55,785 nt of DNA from JAZQNF01 sp045641505 (lineage in GTDB: Bacteria > Bacillota > Clostridia > Lachnospirales > Bianqueaceae), in NCBI GenBank assembly GCA_045641505.1, contig JAZUHB010000051.1, forward strand, positions 1 through 55,785, in the 5' to 3' direction. Shown here in pieces: positions 35,793-44,074 of the stretch. Both the position numbers and the translations under genes were made by a program. Below the pieces are notes generated by a model. The model was not told the DNA's origin. It saw nothing but the letters and a program-made list of their open reading frames with translations, and did not search any database. Numbering within the stretch: the first letter of the stretch is position 1; each line of letters opens with the position of its first letter.

Positions 35793-36395
35793 TTACAGTC
35801 CCAGCGCCTGCATTTCGGCCGCGACGCTTTCCTCGCAGGCCTTCATCGCGTCCAGGGCCTTCGCGAGGAGCGTTTCGAGCTCCCAGCCAAGCCGCTCCGC
35901 GCCCTCCGCGATGACCTCGCGGGAGCAGCCGGCGGCGAAGCGCTTGTCCTTGAACTTCTTTTTCAGGCTCGAAAGCTCCATGTCCAGGCAGCTCTTCGAG
36001 GGGCGCATCAGCGCGCAGGCGCCGATCAGGCCGGTCAGCTCGTCGACCGCGAACAGCACCTTCTCCATCGGCAGCACGGGCTCCACATTGCAGCAGAGGC
36101 CGTAGGCGTGAGAACAGATCGCGTGGACGAGCTCAGGCTCCGCGCCGATCTCGGCGAGAAGCTCCGGCGCCTTCACGCAGTGCTCCTCGGGCCAGCCCTC
36201 GAAATCCACGTCGTGCAGAAGCCCCGCCGTGGCCCAGAACTCCGCCTCGTCGGCAAAGCCCTGATCCGCGGCCAGATAGCGCATGCAGCCCTCCACCGTC
36301 AGACCGTGCTGCACGTGGAAAGGCTCCTTATTGTACTTTCGCAGGAGAGAAAGGGCCTGCTCCCTCGTGACGGCGGTCTTCACAGCTTCGAGCAT
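35793..36395 (-). CDS. HD-domain protein (predicted phosphohydrolase)
   Basis: A 200-residue protein with the HD pattern: HVQHGLTVEGCMRYL, then the metal motif HD in ATAGLLHDVDFEG (about residues 53-54), then His in CSHAYGL and a later Asp in FAVDELTGLI. The C-terminal part (MELSSLKKKFKDKRFAAGCSREVI) is typical of a clostridial group annotated simply as HD hydrolases; the substrate is unknown. The ATG at 36395 overlaps the phosphoribosyltransferase-like gene by 16 bp, and a Shine-Dalgarno sequence is weak, suggesting coupled translation. Confidence 0.87.
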   Translation of the reverse strand: MLEAVKTAVTREQALSLLRKYNKEPFHVQHGLTVEGCMRYLAADQGFADEAEFWATAGLLHDVDFEGWPEEHCVKAPELLAEIGAEPELVHAICSHAYGLCCNVEPVLPMEKVLFAVDELTGLIGACALMRPSKSCLDMELSSLKKKFKDKRFAAGCSREVIAEGAERLGWELETLLAKALDAMKACEESVAAEMQALGL

Positions 36396-37021
36396 CCGTG
36401 GCTGTTGACCAGGGCCTCCACCTTCCAGCCGGCCTTGCAGAGCGGGCAGTCGACGGGATTGTAGCTGATGTAGTCGGGAATGCTCGCGGGATCGAAGATC
36501 GACGCGATCGGGATGCCCATGCACTCGGTCTCGGTGGAGAAGATCGCGGCGATGCCGGCGACGGTGCCGCCGTAGTAGCTGATCGCCTCGGCCGCGCGGA
36601 CCGCGGTGAAGCCGGTGACCACGGAGGCCGCCAGGATCAGGACGCGCTTGTTCTCGATCATCGGGACCAGATTGTCACGGAAGAAAAGCTGGCTGCCGGC
36701 CGCGCTCTCGGGGGTCAGCACGCTGATCTCAGAGCCTGCGTTCAGGCTGGTGTAATCGTTGCGGCAAAGTCCCTCCGCGAGCAGCGCGCCGATCACCTCC
36801 GTGCCGTCCAGGCAGAGGATGGTGTCGATCATCGCCGTGCTTTTGTAGTGGGTCAGAAGCTCCTCCGCGACGGCCTTCGCCTCGGAGATGTTCGCCTTCT
36901 GCTGGGCCACGTCGATGTAGTAGTTGATGTGGCTGTGGCTGGTGGCGAAATGGCCTTTGTAGATCTTCAGGTAGAGCTGAGGGTTCTTGGTCTGGATCTT
37001 CTGGCATTCTTCAAGGGACAT
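36380..37021 (-). CDS. Phosphoribosyltransferase-like protein
   Basis: A 213-residue protein with a type I PRTase layout resembling orotate phosphoribosyltransferase: IDTILCLDGTEVIGALLAEGL followed by the PRPP-loop position RVLILAASVVTGFTAVRAAE (about 126-145). The two acidic residues normally seen before the TG (as in VEDVVTTG) are Ala-Ala-Ser here. A CPLC motif (192-195) near the C-terminus could bind a metal. It may be a regulator or have altered chemistry. It is the first gene behind the promoter at 37081-37109 and is translated with the HD protein. Confidence 0.75.
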   Translation of the reverse strand: MSLEECQKIQTKNPQLYLKIYKGHFATSHSHINYYIDVAQQKANISEAKAVAEELLTHYKSTAMIDTILCLDGTEVIGALLAEGLCRNDYTSLNAGSEISVLTPESAAGSQLFFRDNLVPMIENKRVLILAASVVTGFTAVRAAEAISYYGGTVAGIAAIFSTETECMGIPIASIFDPASIPDYISYNPVDCPLCKAGWKVEALVNSHGCSKL

Positions 37022-37080
37022 GAGTTACTCCTTCCGGGCGCGTCCGCGGGGTTTCGGATGACGGGCGCACCTTTTTTTTC

Positions 37081-37109
37081 ATGATACCACAAAGAGCGTA
37101 CTTTTTCAA
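37081..37109 (-). promoter_or_regulatory. Promoter of the phosphoribosyltransferase-HD pair
   Basis: Minus strand TTGAAA (37104-37109), 17 bp, TATCAT (37081-37086), about 60 bp before the ATG. Confidence 0.65.
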
Positions 37110-37152
37110 ACCTGAACTTTGGAAACACGCTCGCCGCTGAAACGGAAAACGC

Positions 37153-38136
37153 TCAGCCGAGGCAGTCCCGGAGGACCCGTTCGGCGTTTCCGTGCATGAA
37201 CTTGTCGAGCTGGCGCTCCGTGAGGCCCGCCCGAAGCAGCGCGTCGAAGAGCCGCGGAAGCTCCGTGCAGGAGGCGATCTCGAGGCTGCCGCCGATGCCG
37301 TCGAAGTCGGTGCCGAGCGCGATGACGTCCTCGCCGCCGACCCGGAGGAGATGCAGGACGTGCCGGCACATGTCCTCCACGCGGCTCTCCCGGCCGGTCC
37401 CCGCGGGCAGCAGGAAGGCGGGACAGAAGTTCAGCCCCGCGATGCCGCCGCGCTCCGCGAGCGCCCGGATCATCTCATCGGTCAGATTCCGCTGATGGGG
37501 CGAAAGCGCCCGGCAGTTGGAGTGGGAGGCCACGAAGGGCTTCTTCGCGACCCGGCAGACGTCCCAAAATCCCCCGTCGGAGAGGTGCGAGACGTCCACG
37601 ATGAGGCCGAGCTCGTTCATGAACGGCACCGCCTCCAGACCGAAGGGCGTGAGCCCCTGCGCCATCACGGCGGGGTCGGCGGAGTTCGGCGCGCCGAAGC
37701 AGTTCGCGTCGTTCCAGGTCAGGGAGATCAGGCGGACGCCGAGCTTCCTAAGCTCGCGCAGCCGCTCCGGCTCGCCCTGCACCAGATAGCCGTTCTCGAC
37801 CGTAAGGAGCGCCGAGACGAAGCCGTTTTTCCGGTTCGCCTCGTAGTCGCGGGCTGAGCCGCAGAAGGCAAGGCCGGGCGTCCGCTCGACCGTGCGGAAG
37901 AAAAGCTCCCGCATCATCAGGAAAAGGTCCCAATGGTCCGGCATCTCGGTGAGGCCGTACCACTCGGGTGTGTCGCCCTGATGCAGGAAGCAGGCGAAAA
38001 ACTGGGCGTAGGCGCCCGCTTCGGCAAGACGCTTCGCGTCGACTGAGATCTCCGGCATCGAGCCGAGGTCCTCCCGGTGCGCGCAGAGCGCCTTCTCCAG
38101 CGAATCGCAGTGCATGTCGATATAGCCGCGGTTCAT
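37153..38136 (-). CDS. Membrane dipeptidase-like (peptidase M19)
   Basis: A 327-residue renal-dipeptidase family enzyme. Zinc ligands are visible: DMHCD (His9, Asp11), the bridging Glu in LLTVENGYL, His in VDVSHLSD, SHSNCRAL and the late GTDFDGI. No signal peptide is present, so it is probably cytoplasmic. Known members cleave dipeptides, including those with a D-residue. Its ATG overlaps the stop of the methyltransferase-Nudix gene by four bases. Confidence 0.93.
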   Translation of the reverse strand: MNRGYIDMHCDSLEKALCAHREDLGSMPEISVDAKRLAEAGAYAQFFACFLHQGDTPEWYGLTEMPDHWDLFLMMRELFFRTVERTPGLAFCGSARDYEANRKNGFVSALLTVENGYLVQGEPERLRELRKLGVRLISLTWNDANCFGAPNSADPAVMAQGLTPFGLEAVPFMNELGLIVDVSHLSDGGFWDVCRVAKKPFVASHSNCRALSPHQRNLTDEMIRALAERGGIAGLNFCPAFLLPAGTGRESRVEDMCRHVLHLLRVGGEDVIALGTDFDGIGGSLEIASCTELPRLFDALLRAGLTERQLDKFMHGNAERVLRDCLG

Positions 38137-39116
38137 TTTCCCTTATTCCTTTCGATGAATTTCTCCACCAGCTCCCGGTCCGCCGGAAGCCACGCGGGCG
38201 TGAAATACTCCTCCGGCGAGAGCCAGCGGGCCGCCTCATGCTCGCGGAGGGTCAGCTCGCCCTCCGCCACGCGGCAAAGGTACGCGCGAAGCGACAGACG
38301 GAAGCGCGGATAGTCCATCTGCACCTCGTGCAGGAACTCCTCCACCTCGATCCTCGCGCCGAGCTCCTCCCGGATCTCGCGGACCAGCGCCGCCTCCGGC
38401 GTCTCGCCCGGCTCGACCTTGCCGCCGGGGAACTCCCACCAGTCCTTCCACTCGCCGTAGCCGCGCTGGGTGGCGTAGAGCCGTCCGCCGTCGCGGATCA
38501 GCGCGCAGACCACGGGCAGGAGCTTCGGACGGCGGAGCACCGCGTTGAGCCAGCGCTCGTTCTCCCGGCCCGGACGCACGTCCCGCGAGGTCCAGACCTC
38601 CTCGGTGAAGAGACCCGGCACCGCGCCGAGAAGCGCCTCGAGCCCGGCCTCGTCCAGATCGGTAAAATGGCGGCCGTCCGCGTCGCGTTCCCCGCTTCCG
38701 TATTTGAAGGAAAGATAGAAAACGCCGTTTTGCTTGAGCGAGTCCCGCACCCGCGCGAGGACCGCGGGCAGCTCCTCCGCCGGCACATGGAGCAGCGAGG
38801 CCGAGGCCCAGACGCCGTCATATTCCTCCACGGCGGAAAGCTCCCCGAAGAGGGCGCAGCGGACCGGCAGCCCGGTCAGCTCCCTCGCCGCGGCGCAGAG
38901 CTCCTCGCAGCCGTCCAGCGCGTCGACGAGACAGCCCTTCCGCAGGAAATGCAGGCTGTCCCGGCCGCTTCCGCAGCCCAGATCCAGGATCTTCGGCGTG
39001 CCCTCCTTCGGCAGATAACGCTCGAAGCGGGCGTAGTGCTCACTCATGTCCGCGGAAAGCGTGTGCTCCGTGAAGGAGGCCGCGTTCCGGCGGTAATAAT
39101 CCAGAGTCGAGTCCAT
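38133..39116 (-). CDS. SAM-dependent methyltransferase fused to a MutT-type Nudix hydrolase
   Basis: A 327-residue two-domain protein. Residues about 1-180 form a class I methyltransferase with motif I ILDLGCGSGRDS (about 43-54) and a later ASASLLHVP segment. Residues about 200-325 are a MutT-like Nudix domain: PVVCALIRDGGRLYATQRG, then EFPGGKVEPGE and REIREELG, which form the Nudix box (about 230-252). GGK.E.GE with the 8-oxo-dGTPase-like start suggests nucleotide sanitation, but the fusion to a methyltransferase is unusual. The reading frame is continuous with no sign of a sequencing join. It lies between the deacetylase and dipeptidase genes. Confidence 0.9.
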   Translation of the reverse strand: MDSTLDYYRRNAASFTEHTLSADMSEHYARFERYLPKEGTPKILDLGCGSGRDSLHFLRKGCLVDALDGCEELCAAARELTGLPVRCALFGELSAVEEYDGVWASASLLHVPAEELPAVLARVRDSLKQNGVFYLSFKYGSGERDADGRHFTDLDEAGLEALLGAVPGLFTEEVWTSRDVRPGRENERWLNAVLRRPKLLPVVCALIRDGGRLYATQRGYGEWKDWWEFPGGKVEPGETPEAALVREIREELGARIEVEEFLHEVQMDYPRFRLSLRAYLCRVAEGELTLREHEAARWLSPEEYFTPAWLPADRELVEKFIERNKGK

Positions 39117-39138
39117 AGGGACCTCCCAAGTTTACATA

Positions 39139-40596
39139 TCAGTCGGGGAAACGCTGCTGCGAGCCCCAGCTGTCGATTGTCAGCGTCTCGAAGCGGTAGC
39201 CGTTCTCCATCGCCCAGAGGATGATCTCCTCCACGCCGGCGACGGAAAAGCCCTGCGTATCGTGCTGCAGGACCACACAGAGCCCGCTCCGGCGGTTCAC
39301 GCCGTTCTTCACGTAGCGGACCGTCTGCGCGGTGGTGTGCGGCGAGCCGTCGCCCGAGGAAACGTTCCAGTCGAAGTATTTGAAGCCCCGCGACGTCACC
39401 TCGCGCAAAAGGCTCACGATCAGATCGGTGTTGTAGAAGCGGATGCAGGAGCTTCCGCCCGCAAAGCGCATCAGCCGCGTGTAGTGGCCGGTCGCGTCGC
39501 AGACGACCTCCTCCGCCTTGAAGAGGTCCTCAAGGAAGGCCTCCTTGCTCGAGTAGATGCGCTCCAGGTCATGCGAATAGGTGTGCACGCCGATCGCGTG
39601 GCCCTCCTCGTAGGCGCGGGTGATCATGTCCCGGTTCTCCGGATGATTGCCGGTCACGAAGAAGGTGACCTTGACGCCGTATTTCGCGAGGACGTCCAGG
39701 AGCTCCCCGGTGTAGGGGCTCGGCCCGTCATCGAAGGTGAGATAGAGCACCTTGCCCTCGACCCGCTTCTCCGCCGGCACCCGGACCGGCGTGACCCGGA
39801 CGGTGCGGACGGCCGAAACCTGTTCGCCGTCGGGACCGGTGACCGTGTAGACGACGCGGTAGCTGCCGGTTTTGTAAGAGGGGACGCGGTTTCCGGAAAT
39901 CCGCACCAGCCCGGAGAGATCGTTGCCCGCCTCATCGACGGCGGTAAAGCCCGGCTCCTCGAAGGTCTCGAACGCGCGGAGCTCCACGTCGCCGCCGGTC
40001 AGCGTGAGGACCGGCCGCCAGTCGCAGTAGCTGAGCTCGCGGACGGTCTCCGTTTCGTTGCCGGCGCCGTCGCGCACCCGGTAGCGGACGAAGCCCTCGC
40101 CCTCCTCGCGGATGACCTGCCCGGTCAGATCTCCGTCGACCGTGTCATAGGCCCGGAAGCCCTCCTCCCAGTAGCCGAGGAGCGGATTGACCCCGCTGCC
40201 GCTGCCCAGGAGCTCGAGTTCGGGCGCCCGCGTATCCCGGACGGTCACGGTGCGGGTGATCTCGGCCGTCTGATCCCGGTAGAACGCGCGGTACGTCAGC
40301 GGATAGACGCCGGGACGCCCGGTATCGCAGACTCCCTCCCGGGAGACGCGGACCTTCTCCGCCCGGCGCTCCGCCAGCAGCCGGTCCAAAAACGGAAGGC
40401 CGAGCCCGCCCTTCACCTCGAAGTCCGTGCCCGAATCGAGCCAGTCATCCCCGGCCTCCAGTGTGACGCTTTGCTCCTCCGGCGTCCGAAAGCGAAGCTC
40501 CGGCGCGGCCGAAAGCTCATCCTCCGCGAAGAGTCCCGCCGCCGTCATCAGCAGCGTAAGCAACACCCCTGCGACCCGCGCAATTCCTTTTTTCAC
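39139..40596 (-). CDS. Secreted/membrane-anchored polysaccharide deacetylase with Ig-like repeats
   Basis: A 485-residue protein. GTG at 40596 is chosen because GAGAGG lies upstream and the product then begins with a proper signal sequence (basic KKGIARV, hydrophobic core VLLTLLMTAAGLFA). Residues about 25-255 contain DUF5011/Ig-like repeats (DTRAPELELLG, YDTVDGDLTGQV, FTAVDEAGNDLSG). The C-terminal NodB domain (about 265-480) has LTFDDGPSP, HTYSHDL and RFAGGSS, with LQHD near the end. It probably removes acetyl groups from peptidoglycan or another surface glycan. It is encoded four bases after msrA. Confidence 0.92.
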   Translation of the reverse strand: MKKGIARVAGVLLTLLMTAAGLFAEDELSAAPELRFRTPEEQSVTLEAGDDWLDSGTDFEVKGGLGLPFLDRLLAERRAEKVRVSREGVCDTGRPGVYPLTYRAFYRDQTAEITRTVTVRDTRAPELELLGSGSGVNPLLGYWEEGFRAYDTVDGDLTGQVIREEGEGFVRYRVRDGAGNETETVRELSYCDWRPVLTLTGGDVELRAFETFEEPGFTAVDEAGNDLSGLVRISGNRVPSYKTGSYRVVYTVTGPDGEQVSAVRTVRVTPVRVPAEKRVEGKVLYLTFDDGPSPYTGELLDVLAKYGVKVTFFVTGNHPENRDMITRAYEEGHAIGVHTYSHDLERIYSSKEAFLEDLFKAEEVVCDATGHYTRLMRFAGGSSCIRFYNTDLIVSLLREVTSRGFKYFDWNVSSGDGSPHTTAQTVRYVKNGVNRRSGLCVVLQHDTQGFSVAGVEEIILWAMENGYRFETLTIDSWGSQQRFPD

Positions 40597-40600
40597 GATG

Positions 40601-41119
40601 TTACCTCTCGATTTCTGAGCCGTGCGCCGCGGCATAGGCGGCCCGCTCCTCCAGTTCCCGGGCGAAGCGCTCCGGCTCCTTGCGGTAGAAATCCTGATGC
40701 TCCTCCTCCGCCGGATAGAAGGCGGCGAAGGGCTCCAGCGCGACCCGCGGCGTCAGCCCGGTCTCCGCGGAAAGCTCCCGCAGAAGCGCCTCCGCGGCCG
40801 CCCGCTCGTCCTCATCCTGATAATAGACCGCGAGCGTGTAGGAATGCCCCCGGTCCATGTACTGGCCGCCGCCGTCGAAGGGGTCGACGCTTTGCAGGAA
40901 GAGGCGGCAGAGGTCCCCGAAGCTTTGGCAGGCCGGATCGTACGAGACGCGCACGGTCTCCCGGTGCCCGGAGGTCTGGCTCTTCACCTGCTCATAGCGG
41001 GGGAACGGAAGGATCCCGCCGCTGTAGCCGCTCTCGACCTCCGAGACGCCCGGAAGCGCCGCGAAGGACGGCGTGATGCACCAGAAGCAGCCGCCGGCGA
41101 AATAGGCAGAGCGCAGCAT
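40601..41119 (-). CDS. msrA: Peptide methionine sulfoxide reductase MsrA
   Basis: A 172-residue protein with the catalytic motif GGCFWC in AYFAGGCFWCITPSF, followed by VESGYSGG and SGHRETVRVSYDP. It reduces the S-epimer of methionine sulfoxide. GGAGG lies four bases before the ATG at 41119 and overlaps the stop of the radical SAM gene. A longer upstream frame is inside that gene and is discarded. No signal peptide is visible, so it acts in the cytoplasm. Confidence 0.95.
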   Translation of the reverse strand: MLRSAYFAGGCFWCITPSFAALPGVSEVESGYSGGILPFPRYEQVKSQTSGHRETVRVSYDPACQSFGDLCRLFLQSVDPFDGGGQYMDRGHSYTLAVYYQDEDERAAAEALLRELSAETGLTPRVALEPFAAFYPAEEEHQDFYRKEPERFARELEERAAYAAAHGSEIER

Positions 41120-41120
41120 G

Positions 41121-42143
41121 TTACCTCCCCCGGGAGACTCGGGCGCAGAACGGCGCCTCATAGAGCTTCCCGTGCACGAAATAGTTGTAGGAGCGGCAGC
41201 CGCCCGCGCAGCGTCCTCCCTCCGGGCAGTCCGCGCAGGGGCCGGTGAGGTCCGCCCGTGTGAACCTCCGGTTATAGCTGAAGGCCTCGGGATCCTCCCA
41301 GATCTCCCGGAGCGTTTTCTCCCGGAGATTGCCCTCGATGAAGCGGTCGTCGTACATCGATTCGCAGCCCCGGACGTTCCCGATGCTGTCGATGCCGATG
41401 TTCGTAAGTCCCGCCCTGCAGCCGGCGAAGCAGCCGCTGCCGCCGAGATCCCCGCGGAGCGTCCCCTCCGCCGGGGTGAAGTAGCCGATGTTGTCCGCGA
41501 CGCCCAGCAGGAACGGGACACGCGGCGCGTTCTCCTCCACGAAGCGGAGCACCGCCGGCACGTCGAAGACGAAATCGACACCCTCCCGCGCGGCGTTGCC
41601 CATGGGCGAGCAGGCCTGAAGCTGCCAGGCGCCGATGGGATAGCGGAGAAGGACTTCGAGGAGCTCCGGCAGCCCCGCGGCGTTCTCCCTGTTCAGCGTG
41701 CTGATGACGGAGGTCGGGATGCCGTTCTCCGTCAGGGCCTCGATGGCCCGGAGCGCCCGGTCGTAGCTGCCGGCCTGGCGGTACGCGTCGTGGACCTCGC
41801 GCGGGCCGTCCAGCGAGACCGAGACCGACTCGACGCCGAGCGCCCGGATCCTTCCGAGAAGCTCCGGCGTGAACAGAAAGCCGTTGGTGATCAGGTTCAC
41901 CCGGATGCCGCTTTGCACGAGCCGCGCCGTAATCCGCTCCCAGTCCGGCCGCAGGAAGACCTCGCCGCCGATCAGCGAGACCCGCCGGACGCCGAGCTCC
42001 GCCAGCTGGTCCGCGACGGACAGGGCCTCCTCCGCGGAGAGCTCGTCCGCCCGCGCCCGGCCGCCGCCGGAGCCGCAGTATTTACAAGAAAAACAGCAGC
42101 GGAGCGTGAGCTCCCAGACTGCTGTTTCGAGTTCGAACCTCAT
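41121..42143 (-). CDS. Radical SAM/SPASM domain protein
   Basis: A 340-residue protein. The N-terminal radical SAM motif CCFSCKYC (Cys16, 20, 23) lies in WELTLRCCFSCKYCGS, and SLIGGEVFLRPDWE follows. The C-terminal SPASM region has cysteines in NIGIDSIGNVRGCES and CADCPEGGRCAGGC, enough for auxiliary iron-sulfur clusters. Such proteins modify peptides or act as sulfatase-maturing-like enzymes. No precursor peptide gene was found nearby, so the substrate is open. The ATG overlaps the alcohol dehydrogenase stop (ATGA). Confidence 0.9.
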   Translation of the reverse strand: MRFELETAVWELTLRCCFSCKYCGSGGGRARADELSAEEALSVADQLAELGVRRVSLIGGEVFLRPDWERITARLVQSGIRVNLITNGFLFTPELLGRIRALGVESVSVSLDGPREVHDAYRQAGSYDRALRAIEALTENGIPTSVISTLNRENAAGLPELLEVLLRYPIGAWQLQACSPMGNAAREGVDFVFDVPAVLRFVEENAPRVPFLLGVADNIGYFTPAEGTLRGDLGGSGCFAGCRAGLTNIGIDSIGNVRGCESMYDDRFIEGNLREKTLREIWEDPEAFSYNRRFTRADLTGPCADCPEGGRCAGGCRSYNYFVHGKLYEAPFCARVSRGR

Positions 42144-43459
42144 GCTTCCCTCTTTCCTTCGTTCTTCTCCCGCTGCTTCCGGAAGAAATCGGGGCCGGCG
42201 TAGACGCAGAGCATCGGGGTGTCGGTCCGCGGGCGGCGGAAGGGATAATCCTCCTTCGGGGGCAGGGGCTTCTTGCTGCCGTGGAGCGCCATCCGGTAGA
42301 CCGCGAGGATGTCCTCATAGGGAAGGGGCTTGTAGCCCTTGAGAGAACGGGTCTTCCCGCGGGAGCACTTGTCCGCCAGAAGCTCCAGATCCTCCTCCTG
42401 CACGCCCAGCTCCGCCAGGGTGGTGGGCATGCCGATGCGCTTGTAATAGGCCTCCTGAAGGTCGATGCCCTCCTCCACGGTCTTTTCGGGATGCTCGTAG
42501 TCGACGGGCAGATCCCAGACCTCGTGGAAGTACTGCACGAAGCGGGGCACGTTCGCGCTGTAGACGTAGCGGGCCCAGCTGCACCAGAGGGCGGCGAGAC
42601 CGGCGCCGTGGGCAATGGAGGGATAGAGTCCGCTCACCTCGTGCTCGAACTGATGCACGGTGAGCTCGAAATCGCGGCCGCACTGGGTCAGACCGTTGTG
42701 CGCCAGGGAGGAAGCCCACATCATGTTGGCGCGGGCCTCATAGTTCTCCGGGTCGGCCAGGCAGTCATCGCCGGCCTTCCGCACGCTCCGCAGGACCCCG
42801 ATCGCCAGCGCGTCGGTCAGATAGGTGTCTTCGCCCACGTTGAAGAAGCGCTCGATCGTGTGCATCGCGATATCCACCGCGCCGCAGGCGGTCTGGTAGG
42901 GGCTCACGGAGAAGGTGAGGGTCGGGTCCTCGATCGCGAAATCGAAGCGGTTCTTCGGCGAGCCGTAGCCCCGCTTGTCGCCGGTGGCCTCATTGGTGAT
43001 GACGCAGGAATTGGACATCTCGGAGCCCGCGGCCGAAAGCGTCAGCACGCAGCCCTTCCGCAGGGTCTTCTTCGGCTGAGCCTTGCCCAGGGAGAAATCC
43101 CAGACGTCGGTCTCCGGGTTCGCGGCGCCGTTCGCGATGTCCTTCGCGGTATCGAGGACGCTGCCGCCGCCGACGGCCAGCACGAAATCCACGCCCTCCG
43201 CCAGACAGAGCGCGATGCCCTCGCGGACCTTGTCGAGCGCGGGATTCGCGTGGATGCCGCCGAACGCGACGTACGCGATGCCCTCCTCGGTGAGCTGCCG
43301 CTCCACACGGGCCAGCAGCCCGCTCTTCTCGGCGGACGCGCCGCCGTAGAGGATGAGCACCTTCTTCGGCGCGAACTCGCGGAGCGCGGCGCCGACATGA
43401 TCGGCCTCACCGCGGCCGAAATAGACCTTCGTGGGGGTTTCGTAAATGAAGTTGTTCAT
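42140..43459 (-). CDS. Iron-containing alcohol dehydrogenase
   Basis: A 439-residue group III dehydrogenase similar to NADPH-dependent butanol dehydrogenases (BdhA/YqhD). The start FIYETPTKVYFGRGEAD, the nucleotide-binding segment AVGGGSVLDTAKDIA and the metal-binding region CGAVDIAMHTIERFF, with HQFEHEVSGLYPSIAHGAGLA (His ligands), are present. A Pro/Lys-rich tail of about 45 residues goes beyond the usual length of about 390. It may serve fermentative alcohol formation or aldehyde removal. It is nine bp downstream of the ECF S-component gene. Confidence 0.94.
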   Translation of the reverse strand: MNNFIYETPTKVYFGRGEADHVGAALREFAPKKVLILYGGASAEKSGLLARVERQLTEEGIAYVAFGGIHANPALDKVREGIALCLAEGVDFVLAVGGGSVLDTAKDIANGAANPETDVWDFSLGKAQPKKTLRKGCVLTLSAAGSEMSNSCVITNEATGDKRGYGSPKNRFDFAIEDPTLTFSVSPYQTACGAVDIAMHTIERFFNVGEDTYLTDALAIGVLRSVRKAGDDCLADPENYEARANMMWASSLAHNGLTQCGRDFELTVHQFEHEVSGLYPSIAHGAGLAALWCSWARYVYSANVPRFVQYFHEVWDLPVDYEHPEKTVEEGIDLQEAYYKRIGMPTTLAELGVQEEDLELLADKCSRGKTRSLKGYKPLPYEDILAVYRMALHGSKKPLPPKEDYPFRRPRTDTPMLCVYAGPDFFRKQREKNEGKREA

Positions 43460-43468
43460 GGGGACTCC

Positions 43469-44020
43469 TTACTTTTCCCTCAGGCGGGGGAAGTATTTTT
43501 CGACGATCATCACCGTGGGCGGGATGAGGATGAGCTGCAGCGCGATGCCCGGCGCGGCGTTCACGAAGGCGCCCGCCAGGAAGGCCTTCCAGCCGAAGGC
43601 GCTCCCGCCGAGACCGAGGATCACGGTCTGCGCCGCGCCCCAGACCAGCCGGCCGAAGCACATCGCGGCCGCGAGCGCGAGATACACGTACCCGCGCTTC
43701 CGGGGCAGCAGCCGGTACAGAAGACCGGCCGCGAAGCCGTAGGCGGCGAGCTCGAAGCACATCGCGAGTCCGGTCGGCACGAGCGGCGGCATCCCGAACA
43801 GGAAGAAGCGCAGAAGCGGCGCGACGAGGCCCACGGCCAGCCCGTACCAGGGGCCGCAGAAAAAGCCGCACAGCAGCACCGGAAAATGCATGGGACAAAG
43901 GGCTCCGCCGATCTGGGGAATCTGTCCCGTCAGGAACGGAAGCACCAGGGCGAGGGCCAGGAACATCGCGGCCAGAGCCAGCCGGAGCAGTTTCAGGCCG
44001 GAGGGGGTGTTACTTTTCAT
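43469..44020 (-). CDS. ECF transporter S component
   Basis: A 183-residue protein with five or six membrane spans. The stretch GQIPQIGGALCPMHFPVLLCGFFCGPWYGLAVGLVAPLLRF (quoted in part: GALCPMHFPVLLCGF) is typical of substrate-binding S components of group II ECF transporters. The vitamin cannot be inferred. The ATG at 44020 is chosen over an upstream TTG because AAAGGAAA precedes it. ATP-binding and T subunits are not in the window and are probably shared. Confidence 0.85.
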   Translation of the reverse strand: MKSNTPSGLKLLRLALAAMFLALALVLPFLTGQIPQIGGALCPMHFPVLLCGFFCGPWYGLAVGLVAPLLRFFLFGMPPLVPTGLAMCFELAAYGFAAGLLYRLLPRKRGYVYLALAAAMCFGRLVWGAAQTVILGLGGSAFGWKAFLAGAFVNAAPGIALQLILIPPTVMIVEKYFPRLREK

Positions 44021-44074
44021 TTTTCGTTTCCTTTGTGTTACTTTCGACAATTTTCACCTGGGGCCGGACCGGCT

